From assembly GCF_002865585.1 (NCBI RefSeq), contig NZ_CP025581.1, positions 2,046,001 through 2,110,000 on the forward strand: 64,000 nucleotides of DNA, given 5' to 3'. The first letter of the stretch is position 1. Each line of letters begins with the position of its first letter. Position numbers and translations under genes: made by a program. The notes beneath the pieces are model-generated. The model had not been told where the DNA came from and did no database searches. It saw nothing but the letters and a program-made list of their open reading frames with translations. This stretch comes from Nocardioides houyundeii (GTDB lineage: Bacteria; Actinomycetota; Actinomycetes; Propionibacteriales; Nocardioidaceae). Below, one piece after another: positions 1 to 8,821 of the stretch.

Positions 1-451
1 CCGGTGTTGTCGATCCGAGCACCTGCGTGCACGCGTCCTTGAACGCCATCCACGACAGCAGTGCGCACTTGACCCGTGCGGGGAACTTCGCGACGCCGGC
101 GAAGGCGATCCCGTCCTCCAGGACCTCCTCGTCCGGCTCGACCTTGCCCTTGCCCTGCATGAGGGTCAGGAACTCCTGGTGGATCCCCATCGCCTCGTCC
201 ACGGGGCGACCGATCACCAGGTCGGCCATCACCGAGGTCGAGGCCTGGGAGATCGAGCAGCCCGCGGCGTCGTAGGACACGTCGGCGACGGTGTCACCCG
301 CCAGCTGCACGCGCAGCGTGATCTCGTCGCCGCACGTCGGGTTGACGTGGTGCACCTCGGCGCCGAACGGGTCGCGCAGACCGGCGTGGTGGGGGTTCTT
401 GTAGTGGTCCAGGATGATCTCCTGGTACAGCGAGTCGAGCTCCGCGGACAT
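1..451 (-). CDS. sufU: Fe-S cluster assembly protein SufU (C-terminus cut by window edge)
   Basis: SufU is a zinc-dependent sulfur-transfer partner of the cysteine desulfurase SufS. It takes the persulfide and passes it to the SufBCD scaffold. The visible 150 residues cover almost the whole fold. The metal and active-site set is present: C40 in PTCGD, D42, C65 in DAAGC and C129 in VKCALLSW, plus the insert between the second and third cysteines that separates SufU from classical IscU. The ATG at 451 lies 5 bp after the sufS stop, so it is co-translated as the last gene of the suf operon. No stop codon is reached before position 1. The family is usually about 150-160 aa, so only a few residues should be missing. 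Confidence 0.95.
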   Translation of the reverse strand, partial: MSAELDSLYQEIILDHYKNPHHAGLRDPFGAEVHHVNPTCGDEITLRVQLAGDTVADVSYDAAGCSISQASTSVMADLVIGRPVDEAMGIHQEFLTLMQGKGKVEPDEEVLEDGIAFAGVAKFPARVKCALLSWMAFKDACTQVLGSTTP

Positions 452-456
452 CGCCC

Positions 457-1719
457 TCACCCGACCTTGAAGTAGGAGCGGGTGTAGGCCAGGCCCTCGA
501 CGAGGGCATCGATCTCCGCGGGCGTGGTGTACAGGTAGGACGACATCCGGGTCGAGCTCTGCACCCCGAAGCGGGCGTGGGCGGGCTTGGCGCAGTGGTG
601 CCCCGCCCGGACCGCGATCCCCCGGGTGTCCAGCACCTGGGCCACGTCGTGGGGGTGCACGCCGTCGATCTCGAAGGCGATGGCACCGCCGCGGGCGGCG
701 GCGTCCAACGGACCCAGCACCCGCAGACCCGGGATCGTCCCCAGGCCCTGGAGCGCGTACGCCGTGATCGCCTGCTCGTGCGCGTGGATCGCCTCCATCC
801 CCACGGCTGCGAGGTAGTCGACGGCGGCGCCGAGGCCCACGGCCTCCACGATCGGCGGCGTCCCGGCCTCGAACTTGTGCGGGATGTCGGCGTAGGTCGA
901 GCGCTCCATGCTGACGGTCTGGATCATCTCGCCCCCACCGAGGAACGGCGGGAGCTGCTCCAGCACCTCGCGGCGGCCCCACAGCACACCGATGCCGGTC
1001 GGTCCGACGACCTTGTGCCCGGTGAAGGCCACGAAGTCGGCACCGGAGGCGACCACGTCGACCGGGAGCTGGGGCGCTGCCTGGGAGGCGTCGACCACCA
1101 CCAGCGCGCCGACCTGGTGAGCCAGGGCGGCGATCTCGGCCACCGGGTTGATGGTGCCCAGCATGTTGGACACCCAGGTGAAGGAGACGACCTTGGTGTG
1201 CTCGTTGATCAGCTCGCCCAGGTTCGACCGCTCGAGCTGGCCGTCCTCGGTCAGGCCGATCCAGCGCAGCGTGGCACCGGTCCGCTGCGCGAGCAGCTGC
1301 CACGGCACGATGTTGGAGTGGTGCTCCATCTCGGTGATGAGGATCTCGTCGCCCTCACCGACCTGGAGCGGGCCACGAGCCCACGCCAGGGTGTTGGACA
1401 CCAGGTTCAGCGCCTCGGAGGCGTTCTTGGTGAAGATCACCTCGTCGCGTGACGGCGCTCCGATGAAGTCGGCCACCTTGTCGCGGGCCGCCTCGAAGGC
1501 CTCCGTGGCCTCCGCCCCGAGCGCGTGCATCGCTCGGGAGATGTTGGCGTTGTGGTGCTCGAGGTGGTCGACCATCGCATCGATGACGCACTGCGGCTTC
1601 TGGGAGGTGTTGGCGCTGTCGAGATAGACCAGCGGCTGCCCACCCGCCACCGTGCGCTCGAGGATCGGGAAGTCCTTCCGGATGACCTCGAGCTCGGGGA
1701 GCAGACCTGGGAGGGTCAT
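457..1719 (-). CDS. sufS: Cysteine desulfurase SufS
   Basis: PLP enzyme that converts cysteine to alanine and holds the released sulfur as a persulfide for Fe-S assembly. It has 420 aa, usual for SufS (group II desulfurases). Visible landmarks are EMEHHSN (about 131-137), the PLP-contacting DASQ (D210), the Schiff-base lysine K236 in FTGHKVVGPTG, and the persulfide-forming C376 in RAGHHCAKP. It starts at ATG 1719, one base after the sufC stop, and is followed by sufU, its sulfur acceptor. No abnormal feature is seen. Confidence 0.97.
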   Translation of the reverse strand: MTLPGLLPELEVIRKDFPILERTVAGGQPLVYLDSANTSQKPQCVIDAMVDHLEHHNANISRAMHALGAEATEAFEAARDKVADFIGAPSRDEVIFTKNASEALNLVSNTLAWARGPLQVGEGDEILITEMEHHSNIVPWQLLAQRTGATLRWIGLTEDGQLERSNLGELINEHTKVVSFTWVSNMLGTINPVAEIAALAHQVGALVVVDASQAAPQLPVDVVASGADFVAFTGHKVVGPTGIGVLWGRREVLEQLPPFLGGGEMIQTVSMERSTYADIPHKFEAGTPPIVEAVGLGAAVDYLAAVGMEAIHAHEQAITAYALQGLGTIPGLRVLGPLDAAARGGAIAFEIDGVHPHDVAQVLDTRGIAVRAGHHCAKPAHARFGVQSSTRMSSYLYTTPAEIDALVEGLAYTRSYFKVG

Positions 1720-1720
1720 G

Positions 1721-2478
1721 TCAGGACGCTGCCTTGGTGTACTTGTCGTAGCCCTCGGCCTCCAGCTGGTCGGCCAGCTCGGGGCCGCCCTGCTCGGCGA
1801 TCCGGCCGTCGACGAAGACGTGCACGAAGTCCGGCTTGATGTAGCGCAGGATGCGCGTGTAGTGGGTGATCAGCAGGACACCCTTGTCCTTGCCGGCAGC
1901 GAAGCGGTTCACGCCGTCGGAGACCACCTTGAGGGCGTCGATGTCCAGGCCGGAGTCGGTCTCGTCGAGCACGGCGACCTTCGGGGCCAGCAGCTCCAGC
2001 TGAGCGATCTCGTGGCGCTTCTTCTCGCCGCCCGAGAACCCCTCGTTGACCGAGCGGGTCGCGAAGCTGGGGTCGAGGTCCAGCGCCTTGAGGGAGGCGT
2101 TGACGTCCTTGACCCAGGTGCGGAGCTTGGGAGCCTCGCCGTCGATGGCGGTCTTGGCGGTGCGCAGGAAGTTCGACACCGAGACTCCGGGAACCTCCAC
2201 GGGGTACTGCATGGCCAGGAACAGTCCGGCGCGGGCGCGGCCGTCGACCGACATCGCGAGCACGTCCTCGCCGTCCAGCGTCACGGTGCCCCGGTCACGG
2301 TGTACTTGGGGTGACCGGCGATCGAGTAGGCGAGGGTGGACTTGCCCGAGCCGTTCGGCCCCATGATCGCGTGGGTCTCGCCGTCGCGGATGGTGAGGGT
2401 GACGCCCTTCAGGATCTCCTTGGGACCGTCCTCGGTGTCGACCGAGACGTGCAGGTCGTTGATCTCCAGGGTGCTCAT
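1721..2478 (-). pseudogene. sufC: Fe-S assembly ATPase SufC, interrupted by a one-base frameshift
   Basis: SufC is the ABC-type ATPase of the SufBCD scaffold. The N-terminal piece (ATG 2478, 65 codons) carries Walker [10 protein letters not shown] (about 40-48) and stops at 2281. The remaining 187 residues continue in another frame from 2284, with the signature FSGGEKKRHE and Walker B VAVLDETDSGLD. Adding one base to the GGGG run (cccc on the plus strand, 2289-2292) joins them into 252 aa, the normal SufC length, through [10 protein letters not shown] then TVTLDGED. The rest of the gene is intact and its neighbours are complete. SufC is expected to be needed for the pathway, so a sequencing or assembly error is at least as likely as a true mutation. 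A GTG at 2284 could also restart translation, but that product lacks Walker A. Confidence 0.9.
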
Positions 2479-2490
2479 GTGTGTGTCTCT

Positions 2491-2856
2491 CTACTCTCTG
2501 GTGCTCGTCGAAAAGTTGTCGTCAGGACGGCTGGACGCCGTTGAGGGGGTGGCCACGTCGACGTAGACCTCGTCGCCGCGCAGCTCCACGCCGAAGGTCG
2601 AGATCGGCTCGGTCGCGGGCAGCACGGTCGGCTTCCCGGTACGCAGGTCGAAGGTGGAGGCGTGCAGCCAGCACTCGATCGCACAGTCCGCGACCCCGCC
2701 CTCGGAGAGCGCCACGTGGGCGTGGGAGCAGAGGTCCTGGACGGCGAAGATCTCCTCGCCGTCCCGGGCCACCGCGATGTCGACGCCGTCGACGTTCGCC
2801 GCGAACGCCTCGTCGGCGGGGACCTCCGCGAGCGTGCAGACGCGTTCGAACGCCAT
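2491..2856 (-). CDS. Rieske-type ferredoxin of the suf operon
   Basis: Small (121 aa) soluble Rieske [2Fe-2S] protein of the non-heme-iron oxygenase ferredoxin type. The cluster ligands are visible as C43-x-H45 (CSH) and C62-x2-H65 (CWLH). It sits between sufD and sufC, and its ATG at 2856 overlaps the sufD stop as ATGA, so it is translationally coupled to the scaffold genes. A Rieske protein in this slot is common in actinobacterial suf operons; its role there (electron donor or cluster acceptor) is inferred from context only. The last 15 or so residues are low-complexity S/T/R and may not be conserved. Confidence 0.9.
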   Translation of the reverse strand: MAFERVCTLAEVPADEAFAANVDGVDIAVARDGEEIFAVQDLCSHAHVALSEGGVADCAIECWLHASTFDLRTGKPTVLPATEPISTFGVELRGDEVYVDVATPSTASSRPDDNFSTSTRE

Positions 2857-4049
2857 CAGAAGTGCTTTCCGGTGACGTTCTTGGCCAGCTCGGCCTCGAC
2901 CGTGGCCACGAGGCGCTCCTCGATGGCGGGGACGTCGACCTTGCGGATGAGGTCGTTGAAGAAGCCGTGCACGACCAGGCGCCGTGCCTCCGCCTCCTCG
3001 ATCCCCCGGGAGCGCAGGTAGAAGAGCTGGTTGTCGTCGAAGCGACCGGTGGCCGAGGCGTGCCCGGCTCCCTCGATCTCCCCGGTCTCGATCTCCAGGT
3101 TGGGCACCGAGTCTGCCTGGCAGCCGTCGGTCAGGACGAGGTTGCGGTTCTCCTCGTAGGTCTCGATGCCGACCGCGACCTTGCGGATCAGCACGTTGCC
3201 CACCCACACGGTGTGCGCCTTGTGGCCCTGGAGCGCGCCCTTGTAGACCACGTGGCTCTTGGTGTTGGGAGCGGTGTGGTCGGCGAACAGCCGGTGCTCG
3301 ATGTGCTGCCCGGCGTCGGCGAAGTAGAGACCGAGCATCTCCGCGGAGCCACCCGGCCCGTCGTAGGTGACGTTGGCGTCCATCCGGACCAGGTCGCCGC
3401 CGAAGCTGATCGCCGCGTGCTTGTAGGACGCGTCGCGCCCCACCCGAGCCTGCGTGTGCGTCAGGTGCACGGCGTCGTCGGCCCAGTCCTGCACCGAGAC
3501 CACGGTCACCTCGGCGCCGTCACCCACCTCGATCTCCACGACCTGGGCGATGGCAGCACTGCCGGTGTGGTTGAGCACCACCGTGGCCCGCGAGTGCCTG
3601 CCGAACCTGAGGGCGACGTGGCCGCCCTCGGTCTCGGCCGCGTCGGTCCCGGTCAGCTGGACCACCACGGGCTCGGAGACCTCGGTCTCGGCCGGGACGT
3701 CGACCAGCAGCGAGGTCTCGACCTCGGCCAGCACCCGGGCCGCGAAGCGACTGATCGGCACCAGCCCGGAGATGCCGCGCAGCGCGCGGGCCTCGTCGCC
3801 GGCGACGTCGGCCACCCGGACCCCGTCGGGGGTGTTCCACTCGTAGCGGGTCGCCCCGGCGCCGAGGACGGCGTCGGCGTGCAGCCCTCGCAGCCGCTTG
3901 AGCGGCGTGAAGCGCCAGATCTCCTCCCGGCCCTGGGGCACCGGGTGGTCGGCCACGTCGAACGACCCCTGCGGGTGGAGGTGGCTCTCCACCTTCTCCA
4001 TCTCGAGGGCGGACGCGACGCTCTCGCGCGCGGCTTCGGTCACAGTCAC
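2856..4049 (-). CDS. sufD: Fe-S cluster assembly protein SufD
   Basis: SufD pairs with SufB and SufC to form the scaffold on which Fe-S clusters are built. It has 397 aa, typical for the family, with the right-handed beta-helix core in the middle and the conserved C-terminal SufBD part (YLRSRGIEEAEARRLVVHGF). The translation starts at GTG 4049 (MTVTEAARESV); a second GTG at 4043 would remove two residues. It lies between sufB and the Rieske ferredoxin gene on the same strand. Confidence 0.95.
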   Translation of the reverse strand: MTVTEAARESVASALEMEKVESHLHPQGSFDVADHPVPQGREEIWRFTPLKRLRGLHADAVLGAGATRYEWNTPDGVRVADVAGDEARALRGISGLVPISRFAARVLAEVETSLLVDVPAETEVSEPVVVQLTGTDAAETEGGHVALRFGRHSRATVVLNHTGSAAIAQVVEIEVGDGAEVTVVSVQDWADDAVHLTHTQARVGRDASYKHAAISFGGDLVRMDANVTYDGPGGSAEMLGLYFADAGQHIEHRLFADHTAPNTKSHVVYKGALQGHKAHTVWVGNVLIRKVAVGIETYEENRNLVLTDGCQADSVPNLEIETGEIEGAGHASATGRFDDNQLFYLRSRGIEEAEARRLVVHGFFNDLIRKVDVPAIEERLVATVEAELAKNVTGKHF

Positions 4050-4095
4050 TAAGAATTCCTTCTGGGGCGGGGAACGGGTGTCGGAGAGGGAGCGG

Positions 4096-5514
4096 TCAGC
4101 CGACCGCGCCCTCCATCTGCAGCTCGATCAGGCGGTTGAGCTCGAGGGCGTACTCCATGGGCAGCTCCTTGGCGATCGGCTCGACGAAGCCGCGCACGAT
4201 CATCGCCATCGCCTCGTCCTGCTCCATGCCTCGCGACATGAGGTAGAAGAGCTGGTCGTCGGAGACCTTGGAGACGCTGGCCTCGTGACCCATCGAGACG
4301 TCGTCCTCACGGATGTCGACGTAGGGATAGGTGTCGGAGCGGCTGATCTGGTCGACCAGAAGCGCGTCGCAGAGCACGTTGGACTTCGAGCCGTGCGCGC
4401 CCTCGTTGACCTGGATCAGGCCCCGGTACGACGTGCGGCCACCGCCACGCGCCACCGACTTGCTGAGGATGGAGCTGGAAGTGTTGGGAGCAGCGTGCAC
4501 CATCTTGGCGCCGGCGTCCTGGTGCTGGCCCTCGCCCGCGAACGCGATCGAGAGCGTCTCGCCCTTGGCGTGCTCGCCCATCAGGTAGATGGCCGGGTAC
4601 TTCATGGTCACCTTGGAGCCGATGTTGCCGTCGACCCACTCCATGGTCGCGCCGGCGTCGCAGGTCGCACGCTTGGTCACCAGGTTGTAGACGTTGTTGG
4701 ACCAGTTCTGGATCGTCGTGTAGCGGCACCGGCCGCCCTTCTTCACGATGATCTCCACGACCGCGGAGTGCAGCGAGTCCGAGCTGTAGATCGGCGCCGT
4801 GCAGCCCTCGACGTAGTGCACGTAGGCGTCCTCGTCAACGATGATCAGGGTGCGTTCGAACTGCCCCATGTTCTCGGTGTTGATCCGGAAGTAGGCCTGC
4901 AGCGGGATGTCGACGTGCACACCCTTCGGCACGTAGATGAACGAGCCGCCCGACCAGACGCTGGTGTTCAGCGCGGCGAACTTGTTGTCGCCGACCGGGA
5001 TGACGGTGCCGAAGTACTCCCGGAAGAGCTCCTCGTGCTCGCGGAGCGCGGTGTCGGTGTCGACGAAGATGACGCCCTGCTCCTCGAGGTCCTCGCGGAT
5101 CGAGTGGTAGACGACCTCGGACTCGTACTGGGCCGCGACGCCGGAGACCAGGCGCTGCTTCTCCGCCTCGGGGATGCCGAGCTTGTCGTAGGTGTTCTTG
5201 ATGTCCTCGGGCAGCTCGTCCCAGCTGGTCGCCTGCTTCTCGCTGGACCGGACGAAGTACTTGATGTTGTCGAAGTCGATCGTCGACAGGTCCGAGCCCC
5301 ACGTGGGCATGGGCTTGCGGTGGAAGAGCTTGAGGCCCTTCAGACGCAGGTCGAGCATCCACTGCGGCTCAGACTTCTTGCCGGAGATGTCGCGAACGAC
5401 GTCTTCGTTGAGTCCACGCTTGGCGTTCGAGCCCGCAGCGTCGCTGTCGGCCCAACCGAACTCGTAGCGCCCGATGCCCTTCAGCTCCGGGTTGAGCTCT
5501 TCGATGGAGGTCAT
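4096..5514 (-). CDS. sufB: Fe-S cluster assembly protein SufB
   Basis: Core scaffold subunit of the SUF system, 472 aa from ATG 5514 ([20 protein letters not shown]). The open frame continues upstream into sufR, but this ATG lies 2 bp after the sufR stop and gives the usual length. The conserved C-terminal block with [20 protein letters not shown] and [16 protein letters not shown] is intact. The start directly behind sufR fits co-expression under SufR control. No sign of an intein, which is found in some actinobacterial sufB genes. Confidence 0.97.
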   Translation of the reverse strand: MTSIEELNPELKGIGRYEFGWADSDAAGSNAKRGLNEDVVRDISGKKSEPQWMLDLRLKGLKLFHRKPMPTWGSDLSTIDFDNIKYFVRSSEKQATSWDELPEDIKNTYDKLGIPEAEKQRLVSGVAAQYESEVVYHSIREDLEEQGVIFVDTDTALREHEELFREYFGTVIPVGDNKFAALNTSVWSGGSFIYVPKGVHVDIPLQAYFRINTENMGQFERTLIIVDEDAYVHYVEGCTAPIYSSDSLHSAVVEIIVKKGGRCRYTTIQNWSNNVYNLVTKRATCDAGATMEWVDGNIGSKVTMKYPAIYLMGEHAKGETLSIAFAGEGQHQDAGAKMVHAAPNTSSSILSKSVARGGGRTSYRGLIQVNEGAHGSKSNVLCDALLVDQISRSDTYPYVDIREDDVSMGHEASVSKVSDDQLFYLMSRGMEQDEAMAMIVRGFVEPIAKELPMEYALELNRLIELQMEGAVG

Positions 5515-5516
5515 GG

Positions 5517-6194
5517 TCAGCCTTCCTTGCTCTTCGGGATGCAGGTGGTGCAGACACCGTCGCCGTGGGCGATGGTGGCCAGCCGCTGCACGTGCGTGCC
5601 GAGGACCTTGCCGATCGCCTCGGTCTCGGCCTCGCACAACTGGGGAAATTCGTGTGCCACGTGGGAGACGGGGCAGTGTTGCTGGCACAGCTGGTCAGCG
5701 GCACCGGCGAGGGGAAGCTCGCGCACGCTGGCGGCGTACCCCTGGGCGGAGAAGACCCGGGCCAGCGCCTCGGCCGGGCTCAGGTGCGGCTCGGCAGCCA
5801 CGATCCGCTCGTAGTCGGGGGCCACGTAGGCCACCCGACGCCGGGCGAACTCCATCACCGCGTCGTCGCCGCCGGTCTCGGCCAGGAAGCGCAGGGCCTG
5901 GGCGGCCAGGTCGTCGTACTGCTGGTCGAACTGGTCGCGGCCGGCACCGGTGAGGGCGAACACCTTGGCCGGACGACCGCGTCCACGACTGCCGTAGACC
6001 TTCTGCTCGCGGCCCTCGACGACGCCCTCGGAGAGCATGTGGTCCAGGTGGCGGCGCACGGCCGCGGGAGTGAGCGCGAGGCGCTCGGCCAGCTCGGCCG
6101 CGGTGGAGGCGCCGTTCTCCAGGATCGACCGGGCAACGCGATCGCGCGTCGACGCGTCGCCCACAGGCGCCACGGTGCTCGGGTCGAATTCCAC
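5517..6194 (-). CDS. sufR: Fe-S-sensing transcriptional regulator SufR (ArsR/DeoR-type HTH)
   Basis: Repressor that senses cluster supply and controls the suf operon. It has 225 aa. A winged helix-turn-helix covers about residues 17-70 ([20 protein letters not shown]). C-terminal cysteines suited to an Fe-S cluster are C174, C187 and C215 (spacing x12 and x27), with extra C170 and C218. It is the first gene of sufR-B-D-ferredoxin-C-S-U, which implies autoregulation. The start is GTG 6194; promoter spacing suggests a leaderless transcript (see the promoter entry). Confidence 0.95.
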   Translation of the reverse strand: MEFDPSTVAPVGDASTRDRVARSILENGASTAAELAERLALTPAAVRRHLDHMLSEGVVEGREQKVYGSRGRGRPAKVFALTGAGRDQFDQQYDDLAAQALRFLAETGGDDAVMEFARRRVAYVAPDYERIVAAEPHLSPAEALARVFSAQGYAASVRELPLAGAADQLCQQHCPVSHVAHEFPQLCEAETEAIGKVLGTHVQRLATIAHGDGVCTTCIPKSKEG

Positions 6195-6230
6195 AACACG
6201 ATTGTTACGTTATTAAAGGGCTGGTTTCAA
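6193..6230 (-). promoter_or_regulatory. Predicted suf operon promoter with overlapping inverted repeat
   Basis: Read on the minus strand, TTGAAA (6230-6225) is followed by a 17-nt spacer and TAACAA (6207-6202), a good vegetative-type promoter. Transcription would begin at about 6195-6194, on the sufR GTG itself, so the message is probably leaderless. A short inverted repeat ACAA-N5-TTGT (6193-6205) overlaps the -10 box and start and resembles the CAAC-N6-GTTG style of SufR sites. It is therefore a candidate autoregulatory operator. Based on pattern only. Confidence 0.5.
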
Positions 6231-6400
6231 CGAAGGGCACCCTAAGTGGCGGGCGCCGGGTGACCAGCACCACATCCCGGTCCCTGGTGATGGCCCGGAC
6301 GCATCTCCCACCAGCCCTGCCGTGGGGGCCCGGCACGACTAACCCCTCGCGCTTCCGCCTGCTCTTCGGTCAAGATGGACAGGCGCTACGAAGGGTATGC

Positions 6401-7198
6401 ATGCACCTGCAACCGCACCGGCCCCTGCCGCTAATCGTCCCGCGCGCTCGCTCACGGTCGCGGGTCCGCTGGGGGCGCCCCCCTGCATGGTGGCTGGTGC
6501 GACAGGCAGCCGCTGTCGCGTTCGGCGTCTTCGGGTACTTCTTGGTCCGTGGCCACACCGAGGGCGCGCGCGACGTGGCACTGGCGCACGCCGCGGAGGT
6601 GGAGGGCCTGGAGCAACGGCTGGGCATCGCCCTCGAGCCGCAGCTGCAGGCCTGGGTGGCTCCCTCCGAGTCGCTGCGCACCATGGCGAACTGGGTCTAC
6701 ATCTGGGGTCACTGGCCGGTCATCACGATGACCATGATCTGGCTCGCCTGGCACCACCGCGAGGTCTTCCTCCGGCTGCGGGACGCGATGCTGGTCTCCG
6801 GAGCCCTGGGCCTGGTGGTCTTCGTGACCTACCCCCTGGCACCGCCACGCCTGGCGAGCCTGGGCATGGTGGACACCATCACCGACCACTCCCAGTCCTA
6901 CCGGGTGCTGCAGCCTCCTGCCTTCACCAACCAGTACGCCGCCATGCCGAGCCTGCACTCGGGCTGGGACCTGCTGGTCGGCATGGCCATCGTCAGCGCC
7001 GCGTCCACGCTCACCCTCAGGGTGATCGGCTTCGTGCTGCCGGTGCTGATGGGCCTGGCCGTGGTCGCCACCGCCAACCACTACGTCCTCGACGTCGTCG
7101 CCGGGGTCACCCTTGCCCTGCTCGGCCACGCGGTCGCCCGGCGCGCCGAGCAGCACCGACGTCGACGGCGTCGCCCCACCGAGCAGGGCGAGCCGTGA
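6401..7198 (+). CDS. PAP2-superfamily membrane phosphatase/phosphotransferase
   Basis: Integral membrane protein of the PAP2 superfamily, closest in pattern to the inositolphosphotransferase (Aur1-like) branch. From ATG 6401 it has 265 aa: an amphipathic basic N-terminus (about 1-30), then about six hydrophobic segments. Late motifs are MPSLHSGWDLL (catalytic His) and ATANHYVLDVVAG (second catalytic His with Asp). The frame stays open upstream to ATG 6260 or 6290, but those residues look non-coding. The downstream phosphodiesterase gene overlaps it by a GTGA, so the two are co-translated, suggesting a shared lipid or phosphoester role. The substrate cannot be read from the sequence. Confidence 0.85.
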   Translation: MHLQPHRPLPLIVPRARSRSRVRWGRPPAWWLVRQAAAVAFGVFGYFLVRGHTEGARDVALAHAAEVEGLEQRLGIALEPQLQAWVAPSESLRTMANWVYIWGHWPVITMTMIWLAWHHREVFLRLRDAMLVSGALGLVVFVTYPLAPPRLASLGMVDTITDHSQSYRVLQPPAFTNQYAAMPSLHSGWDLLVGMAIVSAASTLTLRVIGFVLPVLMGLAVVATANHYVLDVVAGVTLALLGHAVARRAEQHRRRRRRPTEQGEP

Positions 7199-7875
7199 CG
7201 CTGCTCGCCATCGCCCACCGGGCCGGGAACTCCCTGGCCGGGCTGGAGGCCGCCAACCAGCTCGGTGTCGACGTCGTGGAGTGCGACATCCACCAGTACC
7301 GGGGCAACCTCGAGGTCCGCCACCTCAAGACCGCCGGGCCACTGCCCTTCCTGTGGGACCGGTGGCAGCTTGCCTCGGCATCTGCCCCCCGCCTGGGCCT
7401 GGCCGCACTGCTGGCCGCGGATCGCCACGGGACCACCTTCATGCTGGACCTCAAGGGCAGACGCACCGCCGCCGCTCGCGCGGTCGCACGGCTGCTGCGC
7501 GACCTCGGTCACGACGCCCCGATCCTGGTCTGCGGTCGGCACTGGCCCTCGGTGGAGTTGCTGGCCGAGGAGCCGCAGGTCCTCCCGGTGCTCTCGGCGC
7601 GGAACCGCGGCGAGCTTCGCCGGCTGCTCTCGCGCCTGGAGGACGGCTCCCGGGTGCACGGGGTCTCGGTGCACCGCGACCTGCTGGACGCCGGCACGGT
7701 GGCACGGCTCTCGGACCTGGTCGAGGTGGTGATGACGTGGTCGGTCAACGACCTGGAGTCCCTGGACCGGATGCGCGACCTCGGAGTCACCGGGATCATC
7801 AGCGACGAGCCGACGGTGCTGGCGCAGCTGCTCGCCGAGCGCCCCGACCCCGGCCCGCGAGGGTCGGGTTCCTAG
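7195..7875 (+). CDS. Glycerophosphodiester phosphodiesterase-like protein
   Basis: 226-aa cytosolic protein with the GDPD TIM-barrel signature. It has AHRAGN near the N-terminus (HR pair), GVDVVECDIHQ carrying the metal-binding acidic residues, and the C-terminal MTWSVNDLESLDRMRDLGVTGIISDEP that closes GDPD barrels. It is shorter than most GDPDs (about 240-260 aa). The second catalytic histidine of the usual HD motif appears as RHLKTAGPLP (H within LEVRHL), so the exact substrate is uncertain. The GTG start at 7195 overlaps the PAP2 stop. Confidence 0.82.
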   Translation: MTLLAIAHRAGNSLAGLEAANQLGVDVVECDIHQYRGNLEVRHLKTAGPLPFLWDRWQLASASAPRLGLAALLAADRHGTTFMLDLKGRRTAAARAVARLLRDLGHDAPILVCGRHWPSVELLAEEPQVLPVLSARNRGELRRLLSRLEDGSRVHGVSVHRDLLDAGTVARLSDLVEVVMTWSVNDLESLDRMRDLGVTGIISDEPTVLAQLLAERPDPGPRGSGS

Positions 7876-7885
7876 ACTTCGCCTC

Positions 7886-8821
7886 GTGCCCTCCTCCCCT
7901 GCCGTCGAGATCGAGGGACTGGTGATGCGGTACGGCGACAAGGTGGCGGTCGACGGTCTCTCGCTCACGGTCGAGCGCGGCACCATCACCGCGGTGCTCG
8001 GCCCCAACGGCGCCGGGAAGACCACGACCCTGGAGACCTGCGAGGGCTACCGACGTCCTCAGCAGGGCAGGGTGCGGGTGCTGGGCCTCGACCCGCACAC
8101 GGACCGCCGGGCGCTCCTGCCCCGGATCGGCGTCATGCTCCAGTCCGGAGGTGCGTGGTCCGGGGTCCGGGCGATGGAGATGCTGCGTCACGTCGCCGCC
8201 CTGCACTCCCACCCGATGGACCCGGACCTGCTGGCCGAGCGGGTCGGACTCTCCGACTGCGGGCGGACGCCGTACCGAAGGCTCTCCGGAGGGCAGCAGC
8301 AGCGTCTCGGGCTCGCGATGGCCCTGGTGGGGCGGCCCGAGCTGGTGTTCGTCGACGAGCCCACGGCCGGGATGGACCCGGCCGCGCGCCGGAGCACCTG
8401 GGAGCTGCTGCAGGAGCTGCGGGCGAGTGGCGTGACCGTGGTGCTGACCACCCACTACATGGAGGAGGCCGAGCGCCTCTCCGACGTGATCCACATCGTC
8501 GACCGCGGCCGCCTGGTCACCTCCGGCACACCGCTGGAGCTGACCCGCGGCGGTGGGCACACCACCATCCGGCTCGTGGTCACCCGTCCGTTCCCCGACG
8601 GCGCTCCGGAGTCGCTCCGGGCCGGACTGGGCTCCGGCACCGAGGTGCGCCAGCTCGACCCGCTCAGCATGGTCATCTCCGGGCAGGCCGACTCCTCCAC
8701 GTTGGCGGTGGTCTCGCACTGGTGCGAGACCAACGGCGTGCTGCCGGAGTCGCTGAGCCTGGGCCAGCGCACTCTCGAGGACGTCTTCCTCGACCTCACC
8801 GGACGAGGACTCGCCGAATGA
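7886..8821 (+). CDS. ABC transporter ATP-binding protein (drug/daunorubicin-resistance type)
   Basis: 311-aa nucleotide-binding subunit of an ABC-2 type exporter. Walker A is GPNGAGKTT (about 35-43), the signature is LSGGQQQRLG, Walker B is ELVFVDEPTAGMDP, and the H-loop is LTTHYMEE. A C-terminal extension of about 90 residues, as in DrrA/CcmA-like proteins, follows. The GTG at 7886 is 10 bp after the previous gene. The stop overlaps the start of the permease gene (ATGA). This exporter pair directly before ctaA is a recurrent actinobacterial arrangement. The substrate is unknown. Confidence 0.93.
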   Translation: MPSSPAVEIEGLVMRYGDKVAVDGLSLTVERGTITAVLGPNGAGKTTTLETCEGYRRPQQGRVRVLGLDPHTDRRALLPRIGVMLQSGGAWSGVRAMEMLRHVAALHSHPMDPDLLAERVGLSDCGRTPYRRLSGGQQQRLGLAMALVGRPELVFVDEPTAGMDPAARRSTWELLQELRASGVTVVLTTHYMEEAERLSDVIHIVDRGRLVTSGTPLELTRGGGHTTIRLVVTRPFPDGAPESLRAGLGSGTEVRQLDPLSMVISGQADSSTLAVVSHWCETNGVLPESLSLGQRTLEDVFLDLTGRGLAE

